From assembly GCA_050247235.1 (NCBI GenBank), contig JBFWUN010000002.1, positions 1 to 64,000 of the forward strand: DNA of 64,000 nt, read 5' to 3'. Positions 37,907-47,430 of the stretch are shown here, one piece after another. Both the position numbers and the translations under genes were made by a program. Position 1 is the first letter of the stretch. Every line of letters begins with the position of its first letter. The DNA comes from CAIKBL01 sp050247235 (GTDB lineage: Bacteria; Pseudomonadota; Gammaproteobacteria; Ga0077536). Under the pieces are notes generated by a model. That model did no database searches and was not told the origin of the DNA. It was given only the letters and a program-made list of their open reading frames with translations.

Positions 37907-39313
37907 ATGGCGCTGGACATCAGTCGTGACGCGAAACCCGCACTGGCGCTGCTGGGTCGGCCGAACGTCGGCAAGTCCACGCTGTTCAACCGGCTGACGC
38001 GCACGCGCGACGCGCTGGTGGCCGATGTCCCCGGCGTCACACGTGACATCAAGGTCGGCGTCGGACGGGTCGGCCGGGCAGCCTACCTGGTGGTCGATAC
38101 CGGGGGCATCGACGACTCCGACGACCCGCTCGCCACCAAGGTCAGCCAGCAGGCCGTCTCCGCCCTGGAGGAATCCGCGGCGGGGCTGCTGATGGTCGAT
38201 GGTCGCGCCGGACTGACCGCCGCCGACCGCGCGCTCGCCGAGGCGCTGCGCAGGAGCAACCGGCCGCTGTACCTCGCGATTAACAAGGCGGAAGGCGGTG
38301 ACGCCGATCTGCTGTGTGCGGAGTTCGCGGATCTCGGGCTGCGCGCGTTCGCGATCTCCTCGGCGCACGGCACCGGCGTGCATGCGATGATCGACGAGAT
38401 TACGGCCGAGTGGCTGGAGCCTCCCGAGGCCTCCGCGGAGAAGGACCGCAGCATCCGTGTCGCGATCTGCGGCCGACCGAACGTCGGCAAGTCCACGCTG
38501 ACCAACCGCATGCTCGGCGAACCGCGGATGATCACCGCGGATCTGCCGGGTACGACGCACGACAGTGTCGCGATACCGCTGACCCGCCACGGGCGTGAGT
38601 ACACGCTGATCGACACCGCCGGGCTGCGCCGCCGGAGCCGGGTGACCGACGTCGTCGAGAAGTTCAGCGCGATCAAGTCGCTGCAGGCGATCGACCTCGC
38701 CCACGTGGTGCTCGTGTTGCTGGACGCCCGCGAGGGCGTGAGCGAGCAGGACCTCAGCGTGCTCGGGACCGTCGTCGAGTGCGGTCGTTCACTCGTGATC
38801 GCCGTCAACAAGTGGGACGGACTGGACCACGGACTGCGCGACGAGATGCGTCGGCAACTGGATCGGCGGCTCGAGTTTGTCGACTTCGCGGCGATTCACT
38901 TCATCTCCGCGTTGCACGGCACCGGGGTCGGCGACCTGTTCGCGACGATCGATGCCGCGTACCGTTCCGCGCACGTGGAAGTGCCCACCAAGCGACTCAC
39001 CGATCTGCTCGAGCGCGCGGTCGAACAGCACAGTCCGCCGCTGGTGCACGGCCGCCGGATCAAGCTTCGCTACGCGCACTTTGGCGGCAAGAATCCGCCC
39101 ACCATCGTGATTCATGGCACCCAGACCGACGAAGTCCCGGACAGCTACCGGCGATATCTCGCCAATTTCTATCGCCATGCGCTGCGGCTGGTCGGCACGC
39201 CGGTCAGGATTGAATTCAAGTTCGGCGACAACCCGTTCGAAGGCCGGAAGAACCCGTTGACCAAGCGCCAGGTCCAGAAGCGTCGCCGTCTCATTCGGCA
39301 CGTTCGGGGCTGA
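37907..39313 (+). CDS. der: Ribosome assembly GTPase Der (EngA)
   Basis: A 468-residue GTPase with two tandem G domains. Both P-loops read GRPNVGKST (about residues 17-25 and 189-197); NKAEG and NKWDG are the two specificity motifs (first one diverged from NKxD to NKAE). A C-terminal KH-like domain ends in the basic tail KNPLTKRQVQKRRRLIR. Needed for 50S subunit assembly. Confidence 0.95.
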   Translation: MALDISRDAKPALALLGRPNVGKSTLFNRLTRTRDALVADVPGVTRDIKVGVGRVGRAAYLVVDTGGIDDSDDPLATKVSQQAVSALEESAAGLLMVDGRAGLTAADRALAEALRRSNRPLYLAINKAEGGDADLLCAEFADLGLRAFAISSAHGTGVHAMIDEITAEWLEPPEASAEKDRSIRVAICGRPNVGKSTLTNRMLGEPRMITADLPGTTHDSVAIPLTRHGREYTLIDTAGLRRRSRVTDVVEKFSAIKSLQAIDLAHVVLVLLDAREGVSEQDLSVLGTVVECGRSLVIAVNKWDGLDHGLRDEMRRQLDRRLEFVDFAAIHFISALHGTGVGDLFATIDAAYRSAHVEVPTKRLTDLLERAVEQHSPPLVHGRRIKLRYAHFGGKNPPTIVIHGTQTDEVPDSYRRYLANFYRHALRLVGTPVRIEFKFGDNPFEGRKNPLTKRQVQKRRRLIRHVRG

Positions 39314-39412
39314 GTCACAACGCCCGGACTCGGACTGCCGCACATATGTCCCCTCGCCGTGGCCGCATGCGGCGTCGGTAACGCCACGCCGGCCGTCACA
39401 CGGACGGGCGAT

Positions 39413-40213
39413 TCAGACTTCGCGCCACGGCAGCACGCGATCCTGCGCTGCGATCGACCAGCCGAAGGCGGTCGTCTCGCGCGCGCTCGCCTCCAGGCAT
39501 CCGGCAACGATATCCGGACGGTTGGTCCGTTCGCTGAGGTGCGCCGCGACGACGTGCCGGAGCGTGGTGGACTGCATCGCGCGCAGCAGCGCCTGGGCCT
39601 GCGCGTTGCTGAAGTGCCCGTATGCGCCCGCGATTCGCTTCTTCAGTCGCGCCGGGTAGGCGGAGGCGGCGAGCAGTTCCGGGTCATGGTTGAATTCGAG
39701 CACCAGGGTGCGGCACGCGCGATACTCGGCGACCACGTGGGGCGTCAGGCTGCCGACATCGGTCAGCACGCCGAGCGAGGACTCGCCCGCGCGGAAGATG
39801 AACTGGCTCGGCTGCCGGGCATCGTGGGGAACGGGAATCGGCCGCACCTCGATATCTCCGACCTGGAACGGTGCCTGGGCAGGGATCTCATGCCAGTGCG
39901 GCAGCGGACCGCCGCGCACTTCACAGGCGGCGCGTGTCCCGCGGGTTGCGAATACGGGGATGCCATGACGCCGCGCGAGTGCATCGACACCACCCACGTG
40001 ATCGTCGTGTTCGTGGGTCACGAGGATTGCCGTCAGGGCGGATGGCTCCAGTGCGAGATCCTGCAGGCGTTCCTCGAATGCCCGGATGGAGTAGCCACAG
40101 TCGATCAGCAAGGTGGTCGCGCCACCCGCGACGAGGGTGGCATTGCCTGCGCTGCCGCTCCCGATCAGCGCGCAACGCAGTGCGGACGGGGGAGTCTCGC
40201 GGGTTTCAGCCAC
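39413..40213 (-). CDS. Metallo-beta-lactamase-fold hydrolase (YycJ/WalJ-like)
   Basis: A 266-residue hydrolase, GTG start. GSGSAGNATLV at 18-28 and the metal motif THEHDDH near 67-73 match the YycJ group of putative exo-nucleases; FNHD and AAHLSE hold further ligands. It may act in DNA end processing, but biochemical evidence exists for few members. The first gene of the minus-strand set downstream of bamC and convergent with der. Confidence 0.8.
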   Translation of the reverse strand: MAETRETPPSALRCALIGSGSAGNATLVAGGATTLLIDCGYSIRAFEERLQDLALEPSALTAILVTHEHDDHVGGVDALARRHGIPVFATRGTRAACEVRGGPLPHWHEIPAQAPFQVGDIEVRPIPVPHDARQPSQFIFRAGESSLGVLTDVGSLTPHVVAEYRACRTLVLEFNHDPELLAASAYPARLKKRIAGAYGHFSNAQAQALLRAMQSTTLRHVVAAHLSERTNRPDIVAGCLEASARETTAFGWSIAAQDRVLPWREV

Positions 40214-40241
40214 CGTGCGACCTCTCGCGGAAAATCCGGGC

Positions 40242-41348
40242 TCAACCTCCGAGCTTGTTCAGCTCCCGGTTCAGGCGTTGGAGGATCCGCTTGGACACGT
40301 TGCCGGTCTCCCAGCGGCCTTCCTTGTCGAGCACGACAACTTCGGTCTTCTCGCCGCCGACGCCGGTGAGGTTGATCTGCAGTTCATGGTCCTCGTCGTC
40401 GCCCCAGAACTTGAGCTTCGACAGCATGCCGCGTTCGGTCGCTTCGCCTTCACGAATCGGCACGCGGACGAAATAGGTGCCGCGGTCCTTGTCCGATTCG
40501 TCGATCTCGTACCCGGCACGTTCGATCGCGATACCCGTATTGCGCCACGCGGCCGAGAAATCCTGGCGGACGGACACGTAGACTTTGCCGCCACCGGCAC
40601 TGACGAGCTCCGAGAGTCCGCCGGCGTCGTCCACGATTTCCGCGTCCGTGTCCGCGTCCGTGTCCTCGGTGGGGTAGGCTTCGGCGACGGTCTTGTCTGC
40701 TTCCGCCGTGGAGCCACCTGCACCGAGTTTCTCCTGCACGCGTTCCACCAGCAGCTTTTCGCGGGCAACGTCGCGGTCCTTCGGCTTCCACACCATCTCG
40801 CCGTCCTGCTGCACGAGCTCCTCGGCGCGGTTCGACACGTACAGCACCGAGGTTGCTGCTTCCTCGCCCGGCTCGACGAAGATCTTGAACTTCTCGCGAT
40901 GCAGCTCTTCCTCGTTCTCGATCCAGATCGTCTCGATGATGCCGAGCTCTTCATCGTTCAGCTCGAGTTCGTATCCCAGTCCGGTCATCAGTTCGACGAG
41001 TTGCGGCCAGATCTGCTGCGTGGCCCCGGACACCGCGATCACGTGTTCGTTGTCCAGCACGCGGACGGCTTCGTTCGCGGTGCGCTCCAGTTCCTCCTGG
41101 CGCTTGCGGTCGGCCACCCGCTCCTGGTACGTGGAGTACGTGGCGTTGTCGCCGCCTTCCGGGATCGCCATGCGATCGCGGATGGCGTCCGTCGTCAGGT
41201 CCGGCGGCACCTCGAGATCGGGCAGCGTCTTGCTCTTGCGGTACTCCACCCGGTTGTCCGGCAGCACCTCGTCTAGCTTGGGCACGATCCGGCTGCACCC
41301 CGCGAGTGAAAGTGCAATGATCAATGCAAGCAGTCGGACCTGAACCAT
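40242..41348 (-). CDS. bamC: Outer membrane assembly lipoprotein BamC
   Basis: A 368-residue lipoprotein (ALSLAGC, lipid Cys18) with the unstructured N-terminal segment that binds BamD (YRKSKTLPDLEVPPDL) and two helix-grip domains (about 95-195 and 245-355). A linker between them is very acidic and contains DTDADTDAE, coded by a 12-bp tandem repeat. BamC is an accessory part of the BAM machine. It follows dapA as in E. coli. Confidence 0.88.
   Translation of the reverse strand: MVQVRLLALIIALSLAGCSRIVPKLDEVLPDNRVEYRKSKTLPDLEVPPDLTTDAIRDRMAIPEGGDNATYSTYQERVADRKRQEELERTANEAVRVLDNEHVIAVSGATQQIWPQLVELMTGLGYELELNDEELGIIETIWIENEEELHREKFKIFVEPGEEAATSVLYVSNRAEELVQQDGEMVWKPKDRDVAREKLLVERVQEKLGAGGSTAEADKTVAEAYPTEDTDADTDAEIVDDAGGLSELVSAGGGKVYVSVRQDFSAAWRNTGIAIERAGYEIDESDKDRGTYFVRVPIREGEATERGMLSKLKFWGDDEDHELQINLTGVGGEKTEVVVLDKEGRWETGNVSKRILQRLNRELNKLGG
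40639..40662. repeat. Two tandem 12-bp units inside bamC
   Basis: TCCGCGTCCGTG is repeated exactly twice, followed by a partial TCC. It codes for repeated Asp-Thr-Asp-Ala in the acidic linker of BamC. In-frame, so a change in copy number would not break the gene. Confidence 0.75.
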
Positions 41349-41398
41349 AAGGAAGTCACCTCGAATCGGTAGCGTGAAGCTGAACCGGGGACGTTGAA

Positions 41399-42301
41399 CT
41401 AGACGTGAACCGCAATCCCCGCTTCGGCGAGCGCTGCGCGCAGCGTCCGCTGACCCTGTTCGGACAGCCACGTCAGCGGCAGCCGGATCCCGACGTCGGC
41501 CCTGCCCTGCGCGTGCACCGCCCATTTCACCGGGATCGGATTGGATTCGCAGAACAGATCCCGATGCAACGCGGCGAGTGTCGCATCGATGCGCATGGCA
41601 TCAGCCGGGCGCCCCTCCAGCGCTGCCACGCACATCTCGTGCATCGCGCGCGGTGCAACGTTCGCCGTCACCGAAATGACGCCGTGACCGCCGGCCAGGA
41701 TGAACTCCCGCGCCGTGGCATCGTCGCCGCTCAGCAACGTGAAGTCGGCTCCGCAGAGCTCCCGCAATCGCGCAACTCTTGCGACCTCACCCGTGGCCTC
41801 CTTGATGCCGATGACATGAGGGACTTTTGCGAGACGTCCAACGGTCTCCACCTGCATGTCGCACGCGGTACGGCCCGGGACGTTGTAAAGGATCTGGGGA
41901 ATCGCGACGGCCTCGGCGACCGTCTTGAAATGCAGGTACAGACCTTCCTGCGTCGGCTTGTTGTAATACGGCGTCACGAGCAGGCAGGCGTCGGCGCCGG
42001 CGTCGCGCGCCGCAGCCGTCAGCGCGATGGCCTCCGTGGTGGAGTTCGCGCCGGTGCCGGCGATCACCGGCACCCGTCCGCGCACCCAATCCACGGTACG
42101 GCGGATGACCTCGCAGTGCTCGGCCTCGTTCAGGGTCGCGGATTCACCCGTCGTGCCGACGGCGACGATGCCGTCGGTGCCCTCGGCGATGTGGTAGTCG
42201 AGCAATGCCGCATAGCGATCCCAGTCGACCGCCGCGTCGCACGTCACACCACCCTTCATGGGTGTCACGATGGCGACCATGCTGCCGCGAAATTGAGCCA
42301 T
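41399..42301 (-). CDS. dapA: 4-hydroxy-tetrahydrodipicolinate synthase
   Basis: A 300-residue aldolase-type enzyme of lysine and diaminopimelate synthesis. It condenses pyruvate with aspartate semialdehyde; Schiff-base Lys167 is in GIKEATG, Tyr139 in ILYNVPGRT, and GTTGESATL is the early signature. Start at MAQFRGSMVAIVTPM. About 50 bp separate it from bamC, which is probably cotranscribed. Confidence 0.95.
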   Translation of the reverse strand: MAQFRGSMVAIVTPMKGGVTCDAAVDWDRYAALLDYHIAEGTDGIVAVGTTGESATLNEAEHCEVIRRTVDWVRGRVPVIAGTGANSTTEAIALTAAARDAGADACLLVTPYYNKPTQEGLYLHFKTVAEAVAIPQILYNVPGRTACDMQVETVGRLAKVPHVIGIKEATGEVARVARLRELCGADFTLLSGDDATAREFILAGGHGVISVTANVAPRAMHEMCVAALEGRPADAMRIDATLAALHRDLFCESNPIPVKWAVHAQGRADVGIRLPLTWLSEQGQRTLRAALAEAGIAVHV

Positions 42302-42328
42302 GCCATGACCCCGGAAAAACAGTCGTGC

Positions 42329-42358
42329 ATAGTAGCCTTCCAACCCTGCCTAACTCAA
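42329..42358 (-). promoter_or_regulatory. Candidate dapA promoter
   Basis: On the minus strand TTGAGT (42353-42358) and TACTAT (42329-42334) are 18 bp apart, with the predicted start about 20 bp before the dapA ATG. Confidence 0.45.
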
Positions 42359-42463
42359 TACAGCAAAAGCCAATTTCCCGCTGGGATGCCGGGTCTGCGC
42401 GACGCTTTTCGGGGGCGCGCGCTTGCCCTGCCCGCGCGTTCGCAGGCACAATGACGCGCCTCC

Positions 42464-43024
42464 ATGAAGACCTCCAGCAAGTCGCCACCCGAGATCCAGC
42501 ACAACTCCATCGCGATCACGCTGATGGGAGCGAACCGTGTCGGGCTGATCGAGAATTTCACCAAGGCTGTGCGCGACTGCGGCTGCAGTATCGGCGACAG
42601 CCGCATGACGGTGCTCGGGGACCGCTTCTCCCTGATGATCCTGCTGACCGGCACGTGGGATGCGATCGCAAAGATCGAAAGCATGCTGCCGCGACTGGAG
42701 AACCAGTTGCAGGTCAAAACGCTGTCACAGCGCGCCGAATCCCGTAAACGGCACACCAACATGATGCCGTACGCGATCGAAGTCGTGGCGGTCGATCGCC
42801 CGGGCATCGTCCACGAGATCACCCAGTTCTTCACGCAGCGCGAGATCGGCGTGGAGGACATGTATTCCGGCACCTACGCGGCGGCCCACACGGGAACCCC
42901 GATGTTCTCGCTGCACATGACGATCAGCGTCCCCACCGACGTGTCGATTGCGGGGCTGCGGGGCGAGTTCATGGACTTCTGCGATCACCTCAATCTCGAC
43001 GCGATCATGGAGCCCGTCAAATAG
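42464..43024 (+). CDS. gcvR: Glycine cleavage system repressor-like ACT protein
   Basis: A 186-residue protein with two ACT domains (about 14-85 and 102-180; ITLMGANRVGLIENFTKAV and VAVDRPGIVHEITQFF). GcvR in E. coli binds glycine and blocks GcvA. It is divergent from dapA, the same neighbourhood as in E. coli. No gcv genes are in the window, so its partner is unknown here. Confidence 0.85.
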   Translation: MKTSSKSPPEIQHNSIAITLMGANRVGLIENFTKAVRDCGCSIGDSRMTVLGDRFSLMILLTGTWDAIAKIESMLPRLENQLQVKTLSQRAESRKRHTNMMPYAIEVVAVDRPGIVHEITQFFTQREIGVEDMYSGTYAAAHTGTPMFSLHMTISVPTDVSIAGLRGEFMDFCDHLNLDAIMEPVK

Positions 43025-43034
43025 CGGGACAGTG

Positions 43035-44444
43035 ATGAGCGGGGCAAAGTCCGGCAAGCGCCTGTTCGTTCTCGACACCAACGTCCTGCTGCACGACCCC
43101 ACGGCCGTGTTCCGCTTCAAGGAACACGACATCTATCTCCCGATGATGGTGCTCGAAGAACTCGACGCCGCCAAGAAGGGTGTCTCCGAAGTTGCGCGCA
43201 ACGCGCGGCAGGTGAGCCGGTTCCTCGACGAACTCATCGGCGAGGCCGATCGCAGCGCGATCGAGCGTGGGCTGCCGTTGCCCGCGCCCGCAGCCGGCAT
43301 GGCGGGACAGCCGCCCACCGGCCGGCTGCTGCTGCAGACTGCGCCGCTGCCGGCCACCGCAAAGCTCGCGCTGCCCGGACACACGCCAGACAACAGCATC
43401 CTCAATACCACGCTGTCTTTGAAGGGTCAGCATCCGACGATGGACGTCACGCTGGTCTCGAAGGACATCAACCTCCGGATCAAGTCGCGCGTCATCGGTA
43501 TCTCGGCCGAGGACTACTACAACGACATGGTCCTCGACGACATCAACCTGCTGTACACGGGGGCGCGCGAACTGCCCGCGGACTTCTGGGAAGTCCAAGG
43601 CGACGATCTCAAGTGCTGGCAGGAGGAAGCGAGGACGCTCTACTCGCTGTCCGCGGCGAAGTTCGAGCACTTCTATCCCAACGAGTTCCTGTATGTCGCG
43701 GGTGATGACGGGCTCGAACTGGTGGCCCGGCGGATCGAGAACTCGCGCGTGATCCTCGAACGCGTCAGGGATTACCGGCATCAACGGCACGCCGTGTGGG
43801 GACTGTCGGCGCGCAATCGGGAGCAGAGCTTCGCATTGAACCTGCTGATGGACCCGGAGATCGACTTCGTGACCCTGCTGGGGGCAGCGGGTACCGGCAA
43901 GACGCTGCTCGCCCTGGCCGCGGGGCTGGCACAGTCGCTCGACGAACGCCGCTACCGCGAAGTCATCGTCACGCGCGAGACGGTTCCGCTCGGCGAGGAC
44001 ATCGGGTTTCTGCCTGGCACCGAGGAGGAGAAGATGAACCCATGGATGGGGGCGCTGATGGACAACCTGGAGGTGCTCGCCGAAACGCAGGAAGGCGGCG
44101 AGTGGGGGCGGGCGGCCACCGCCGACCTGCTCCAGAACAGGGTGAAGGTCCGTTCGATGAACTTCATGCGCGGACGGACGTTCTTCAACCGCTACCTCAT
44201 CATCGACGAAGCACAGAACCTGACCGCCAAGCAGATGCGCACGCTGATCACCCGCGCGGGGTCGGGCACCAAGATCGTCTGCTGCGGAAACATCGCGCAG
44301 ATCGATACACCGTACCTCAGCGAGACCACGTCGGGACTCACTTACATCGTGGATCGCTTCAAGGGCTGGGCGCACGGCGGGCACGTGACGCTGATGCGCG
44401 GCGAGCGTTCGCGGCTCGCCGACTACGCAGTGCAAAATCTCTGA
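43035..44444 (+). CDS. PhoH-family ATPase with N-terminal PIN domain
   Basis: A 469-residue fusion. The PIN domain (about 8-150) has FVLDTNVLLHDP and LEELDAAKKG with acidic nuclease residues; the PhoH ATPase (about 255-469) has Walker A GAAGTGKT at 283-290 and IIDEAQNLT. This PhoH2/YlaK layout is linked to RNA unwinding and cleavage in other bacteria. Eleven bases after gcvR. The start was set at MSGAKSGKRLFVLDTN. Confidence 0.9.
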   Translation: MSGAKSGKRLFVLDTNVLLHDPTAVFRFKEHDIYLPMMVLEELDAAKKGVSEVARNARQVSRFLDELIGEADRSAIERGLPLPAPAAGMAGQPPTGRLLLQTAPLPATAKLALPGHTPDNSILNTTLSLKGQHPTMDVTLVSKDINLRIKSRVIGISAEDYYNDMVLDDINLLYTGARELPADFWEVQGDDLKCWQEEARTLYSLSAAKFEHFYPNEFLYVAGDDGLELVARRIENSRVILERVRDYRHQRHAVWGLSARNREQSFALNLLMDPEIDFVTLLGAAGTGKTLLALAAGLAQSLDERRYREVIVTRETVPLGEDIGFLPGTEEEKMNPWMGALMDNLEVLAETQEGGEWGRAATADLLQNRVKVRSMNFMRGRTFFNRYLIIDEAQNLTAKQMRTLITRAGSGTKIVCCGNIAQIDTPYLSETTSGLTYIVDRFKGWAHGGHVTLMRGERSRLADYAVQNL

Positions 44445-44455
44445 GTGATCATGAG

Positions 44456-44481
44456 AACTTCGCGCCACGCGCGCCGAAGTT
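44456..44481 (+). terminator. Stem-loop after phoH
   Basis: AACTTCG (44456-44462) pairs with CGAAGTT (44475-44481), with further pairing inside. It begins 11 bases after the phoH stop. No T-run. Confidence 0.4.
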
Positions 44482-44597
44482 GACCCGACCGGGCACCGAC
44501 CCCGGCGCCCCGGGGGTGGCCCCGCGCCGCCACGCATCGGGACCTGATCGCCCGCCGGCCTGCTAGGATCGGGCGTCCCTCCGAACGCGGTTCGCCG

Positions 44598-45524
44598 ATG
44601 GCCACGTCCCGTCTCAAGCCGCTGACCACCGTTTCCCCGGCGAGTCCCGCGCCGCGCGCCTGGGCGCGCGTGCTCGACGCGTACACGCGGGCGCTGCGGG
44701 CGCAGGAGCGCGCGATCCTGGCGGACGGGAATCCGGATGCGGTACACGACTACCGGGTGCTGCTGCGCGCACTGCGCGGCCTGTTCAAGGCGTCGCGCGC
44801 GATGTTTGACGCGCACGACCGGGAGCGCTTCAAGGCCGATTTCCGCTGGCTGGGGGAACGCACGTCACCGATCCGCGACCTGGACGTGTTCGCGGTGACG
44901 TGGCCTGCCTACGTCGCCCACGACCCGATCCTCGCTGCGCGACTGGCGCCCGCGCTCGATGCGACGATTGCGGCCGCCCGCGCAAGCCACTTCCGCAATC
45001 TCATTGACGTCCTGCGGAGTCCCCGCTATCGCACATTGCATGCGGACTGGTCACGCACCCTCGCGCGCCTGCGGAAGTCGCCGGTGCCCGAAGGCGAGAA
45101 CGGATCCGCCGGTGCGCACGTCGCCGCACATCTGCAGAGGCTTGCGCGGCGGATGCGCAAGCCCCGTCGCCGACACCTGCGGGAACCCGCGGCGCTGCAC
45201 GCGCTGCGCAAGGACGGCAAGGCCTTGCGCTACCTCGTGGAAGCGTTCGCGACGATCTTCGAACCCGCGGCACGCGACACTGCGCTCGGCTGCTGCAAAC
45301 AACTGCAGTCAGTGCTCGGTGACTACTGGGACACGGAGGTGCATCACCACCTGCTGCAGTCACTGGACGCGCCGCTCACGCCCGCGGATCGCCGTGCCCT
45401 GCGGGACGCCTTGACCCTCGCCGCGCGGACGCGCTCTACTCACGTCATGCACGCAATCCGGGACTTCCAGCGGGCGTTCGAACCGCCCCCGATCCGGGTG
45501 TCCCAGGGACGCCGGCGCGCGTGA
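44598..45524 (+). CDS. CHAD domain protein (polyphosphate binding)
   Basis: A 308-residue protein that is almost entirely a CHAD domain: two four-helix bundles rich in surface Arg/His/Lys. The hallmark HDYRVLLRALRGLFK (first His of the domain, about 50-64) and LHALRKDGKALRYLVEAF (about 200-217) are present. CHAD domains bind inorganic polyphosphate and place proteins on polyphosphate granules. No CYTH domain is attached. Its stop lies inside the start of the ParA-type gene (GTGA), so they are translationally coupled. Confidence 0.88.
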   Translation: MATSRLKPLTTVSPASPAPRAWARVLDAYTRALRAQERAILADGNPDAVHDYRVLLRALRGLFKASRAMFDAHDRERFKADFRWLGERTSPIRDLDVFAVTWPAYVAHDPILAARLAPALDATIAAARASHFRNLIDVLRSPRYRTLHADWSRTLARLRKSPVPEGENGSAGAHVAAHLQRLARRMRKPRRRHLREPAALHALRKDGKALRYLVEAFATIFEPAARDTALGCCKQLQSVLGDYWDTEVHHHLLQSLDAPLTPADRRALRDALTLAARTRSTHVMHAIRDFQRAFEPPPIRVSQGRRRA

Positions 45525-46288
45525 TCGTCTGCGCCACGTACAACATCAAGGGCGGCGTCGGCAAAACCGCGGCGGCCGTGAACCTCGCGTACCTCGCGAG
45601 CACGCGCGGTTACCGGACCCTGATCTGGGATCTGGATCCGCAGGGCGCCGCGACGTTCTACCTGCGTGGCGAGACCCTTGATGCGCCGGACCTGGAAGGG
45701 CTGCTCGATCGCAAACGCGGCATCGGGGGCGCCGTGCGGGCGACGGACCATCCCGGGCTCGACCTGTTGCCGGCGAGCCTGGCCTATCGGCATCTCGATG
45801 TCGCCCTGACCGAGTTCAAGAATCCCACCCGGCGTCTCGGCAAGCTGCTCGCGCCGCTCGCCGACCGTTACGATCTCGCGTTCCTCGACTGCGCACCCAA
45901 CCTGTCGCTCGCGTCGGAAAACGTGTTCGGGCTGGCCGACTGGGTGCTGATCCCGGTAATCCCGACGCCGTTGTCGGTGCGGGCCTATGCGCAGCTGCGC
46001 GCGTTCTGGCGCGACGAACCGGCAATCCTCACCCGGTTCCTGCCGTTCTTTTCGATGGTCGACCGCCGTCGACAGCTCCATTGTCAGCTTGTCAGCGACT
46101 TCGCGACCGCCCACCCCGAAGTGCTCCGCAGCTTCATCCCGTACGCGAGCCAGGTGGAGCGCATGGGCGAACAGCGCGCGCCGGTCGGAGCCTTCGCACC
46201 GGGCAGTCCGGCTGCGCGAGCGTTCGTCGCGCTGTGGGAAGCACTGTGTGTGCGGATTTCAATCGCACCCGGCGCGGAGAATGGTTGA
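45521..46288 (+). CDS. ParA/MinD-type partition ATPase
   Basis: A 255-residue deviant Walker ATPase. KGGVGKT is at 10-16, DLDPQG near 37-42, and FLDCAPNLS near 121-129. There is no N-terminal DNA-binding domain and no neighbouring parB or parS-like repeats, so it is more like the orphan ParA proteins that position cellular cargo than a chromosome partition ParA. GTG start overlapping the CHAD gene. The cargo may be the CHAD protein and whatever that binds (inference). Confidence 0.85.
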   Translation: MIVCATYNIKGGVGKTAAAVNLAYLASTRGYRTLIWDLDPQGAATFYLRGETLDAPDLEGLLDRKRGIGGAVRATDHPGLDLLPASLAYRHLDVALTEFKNPTRRLGKLLAPLADRYDLAFLDCAPNLSLASENVFGLADWVLIPVIPTPLSVRAYAQLRAFWRDEPAILTRFLPFFSMVDRRRQLHCQLVSDFATAHPEVLRSFIPYASQVERMGEQRAPVGAFAPGSPAARAFVALWEALCVRISIAPGAENG

Positions 46289-47375
46289 GCAATCGTCCTG
46301 CGCGGTGACGGTCCGTCCCGATCCCGTGACGTGCGCCCGACTGATCAAGCAGGAGGCGCGCGCGCTCGGCTTCAGCGACGTTGGTGTGACCCACACCGAT
46401 CTGTGCGCAGACGAAGCGCTGCTCGACGCCTGGCTCGCACAGGGCTACCACGGTGAAATGGCGTATCTGGCAGCCCACGGGACACGCCGCAGCCGTCCGG
46501 CGGAGCTCGTTCCAGGAACGCTCAGCGTCGTCTCGGTGGCGCTGGATTACCTCCCGCAAAAGGCGCGTGCAATGCCCGACGTGCTCGCCGATCCGGTCCG
46601 TGGCTACGTCGCGCGCTACGCGCTCGGGCGCGACTACCACAAAGTCGTGCGTGGCCGGCTGCGCGCGCTGGCGCGGCGCGTGGAGCGGTTTGCCGGACCG
46701 TTCGGCCACCGCGTGTTCAGCGACAGCGCGCCGGTGCTCGAGAAGGCACTCGCACGGAACGCCGGACTCGGCTGGATCGGCAAGCACACCAACCTGCTGA
46801 ACCGCGCGCGCGGCTCCTGGTTTTTCCTCGGCGAGATCTACACCGACCTGCCACTGTCGCCGGATCCGCCGTACCCGGGCAACTACTGCGGCACGTGTAC
46901 GCGCTGCCTCGAGGTCTGCCCGACGCGCGCGATTGTCGCGCCGTACCGGCTGGATGCGCGCCGCTGCATTTCGTACCTGACGATCGAGTCGCGCGCGGCA
47001 ATCCCGGAAGAACTCCGCGGCGCGATCGGCAATCGCATCTTCGGATGCGACGACTGCCAGACCTTCTGTCCCTGGAACCGCGACGCCACGTTCACCGTGG
47101 AGGCCGATTTCGCCGTTCGCCACGGTCTCGACGATCCACCGCTGCTCGCGCTGTGGACCTGGGACGAAGGGACATTCCTGCGCAACACCGAGGGCAGCGC
47201 CCTGCGGCGCCTGCATTACACGCAGTGGCGACGCAATCTCGCGGTGGCGCTGGGCAACGCGCCGCCCGCGCCGGTGATTGTCGCCGCCCTTCAGGCGGCG
47301 CTGCCGGCGGCGGATCCGCTCGTCAGGGAACACATTGAATGGGCGCTGCGGCGGCAGCTCTCAGCGCGCGGGTGA
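46281..47375 (+). CDS. queG: Epoxyqueuosine reductase
   Basis: A 364-residue enzyme for the last step of queuosine tRNA modification. Two [4Fe-4S] clusters are bound by CGTCTRCLEVCP and CDDCQTFCPWN. The cobalamin-binding region has FSDSAPVLEKALARNAGLGWIGKHTNLL. The ATG at 46281 has GCGGAG just upstream and overlaps the ParA gene by 8 bp. It depends on the Fe-S machinery coded at 25-31 kb. Confidence 0.93.
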   Translation: MVEQSSCAVTVRPDPVTCARLIKQEARALGFSDVGVTHTDLCADEALLDAWLAQGYHGEMAYLAAHGTRRSRPAELVPGTLSVVSVALDYLPQKARAMPDVLADPVRGYVARYALGRDYHKVVRGRLRALARRVERFAGPFGHRVFSDSAPVLEKALARNAGLGWIGKHTNLLNRARGSWFFLGEIYTDLPLSPDPPYPGNYCGTCTRCLEVCPTRAIVAPYRLDARRCISYLTIESRAAIPEELRGAIGNRIFGCDDCQTFCPWNRDATFTVEADFAVRHGLDDPPLLALWTWDEGTFLRNTEGSALRRLHYTQWRRNLAVALGNAPPAPVIVAALQAALPAADPLVREHIEWALRRQLSARG

Positions 47376-47430
47376 ACACGGGCCAGGCGGCGGGGCAACG
47401 GGCGGAATCCGGCAGGTGCCGACTGCACAG

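Noticed and set aside
34036..38052. Very long open frame on the minus strand (about 1,338 codons)
   Set aside because: It lies antisense to rodZ, hisS, yfgM and bamB, all clear genes. Long antisense frames are expected at this GC content, and the translation shows no family features.
45521..46288. Plasmid or chromosome partition locus
   Set aside because: No parB, no parS-like repeats and no replication genes nearby; the ATPase stands with a CHAD gene instead.
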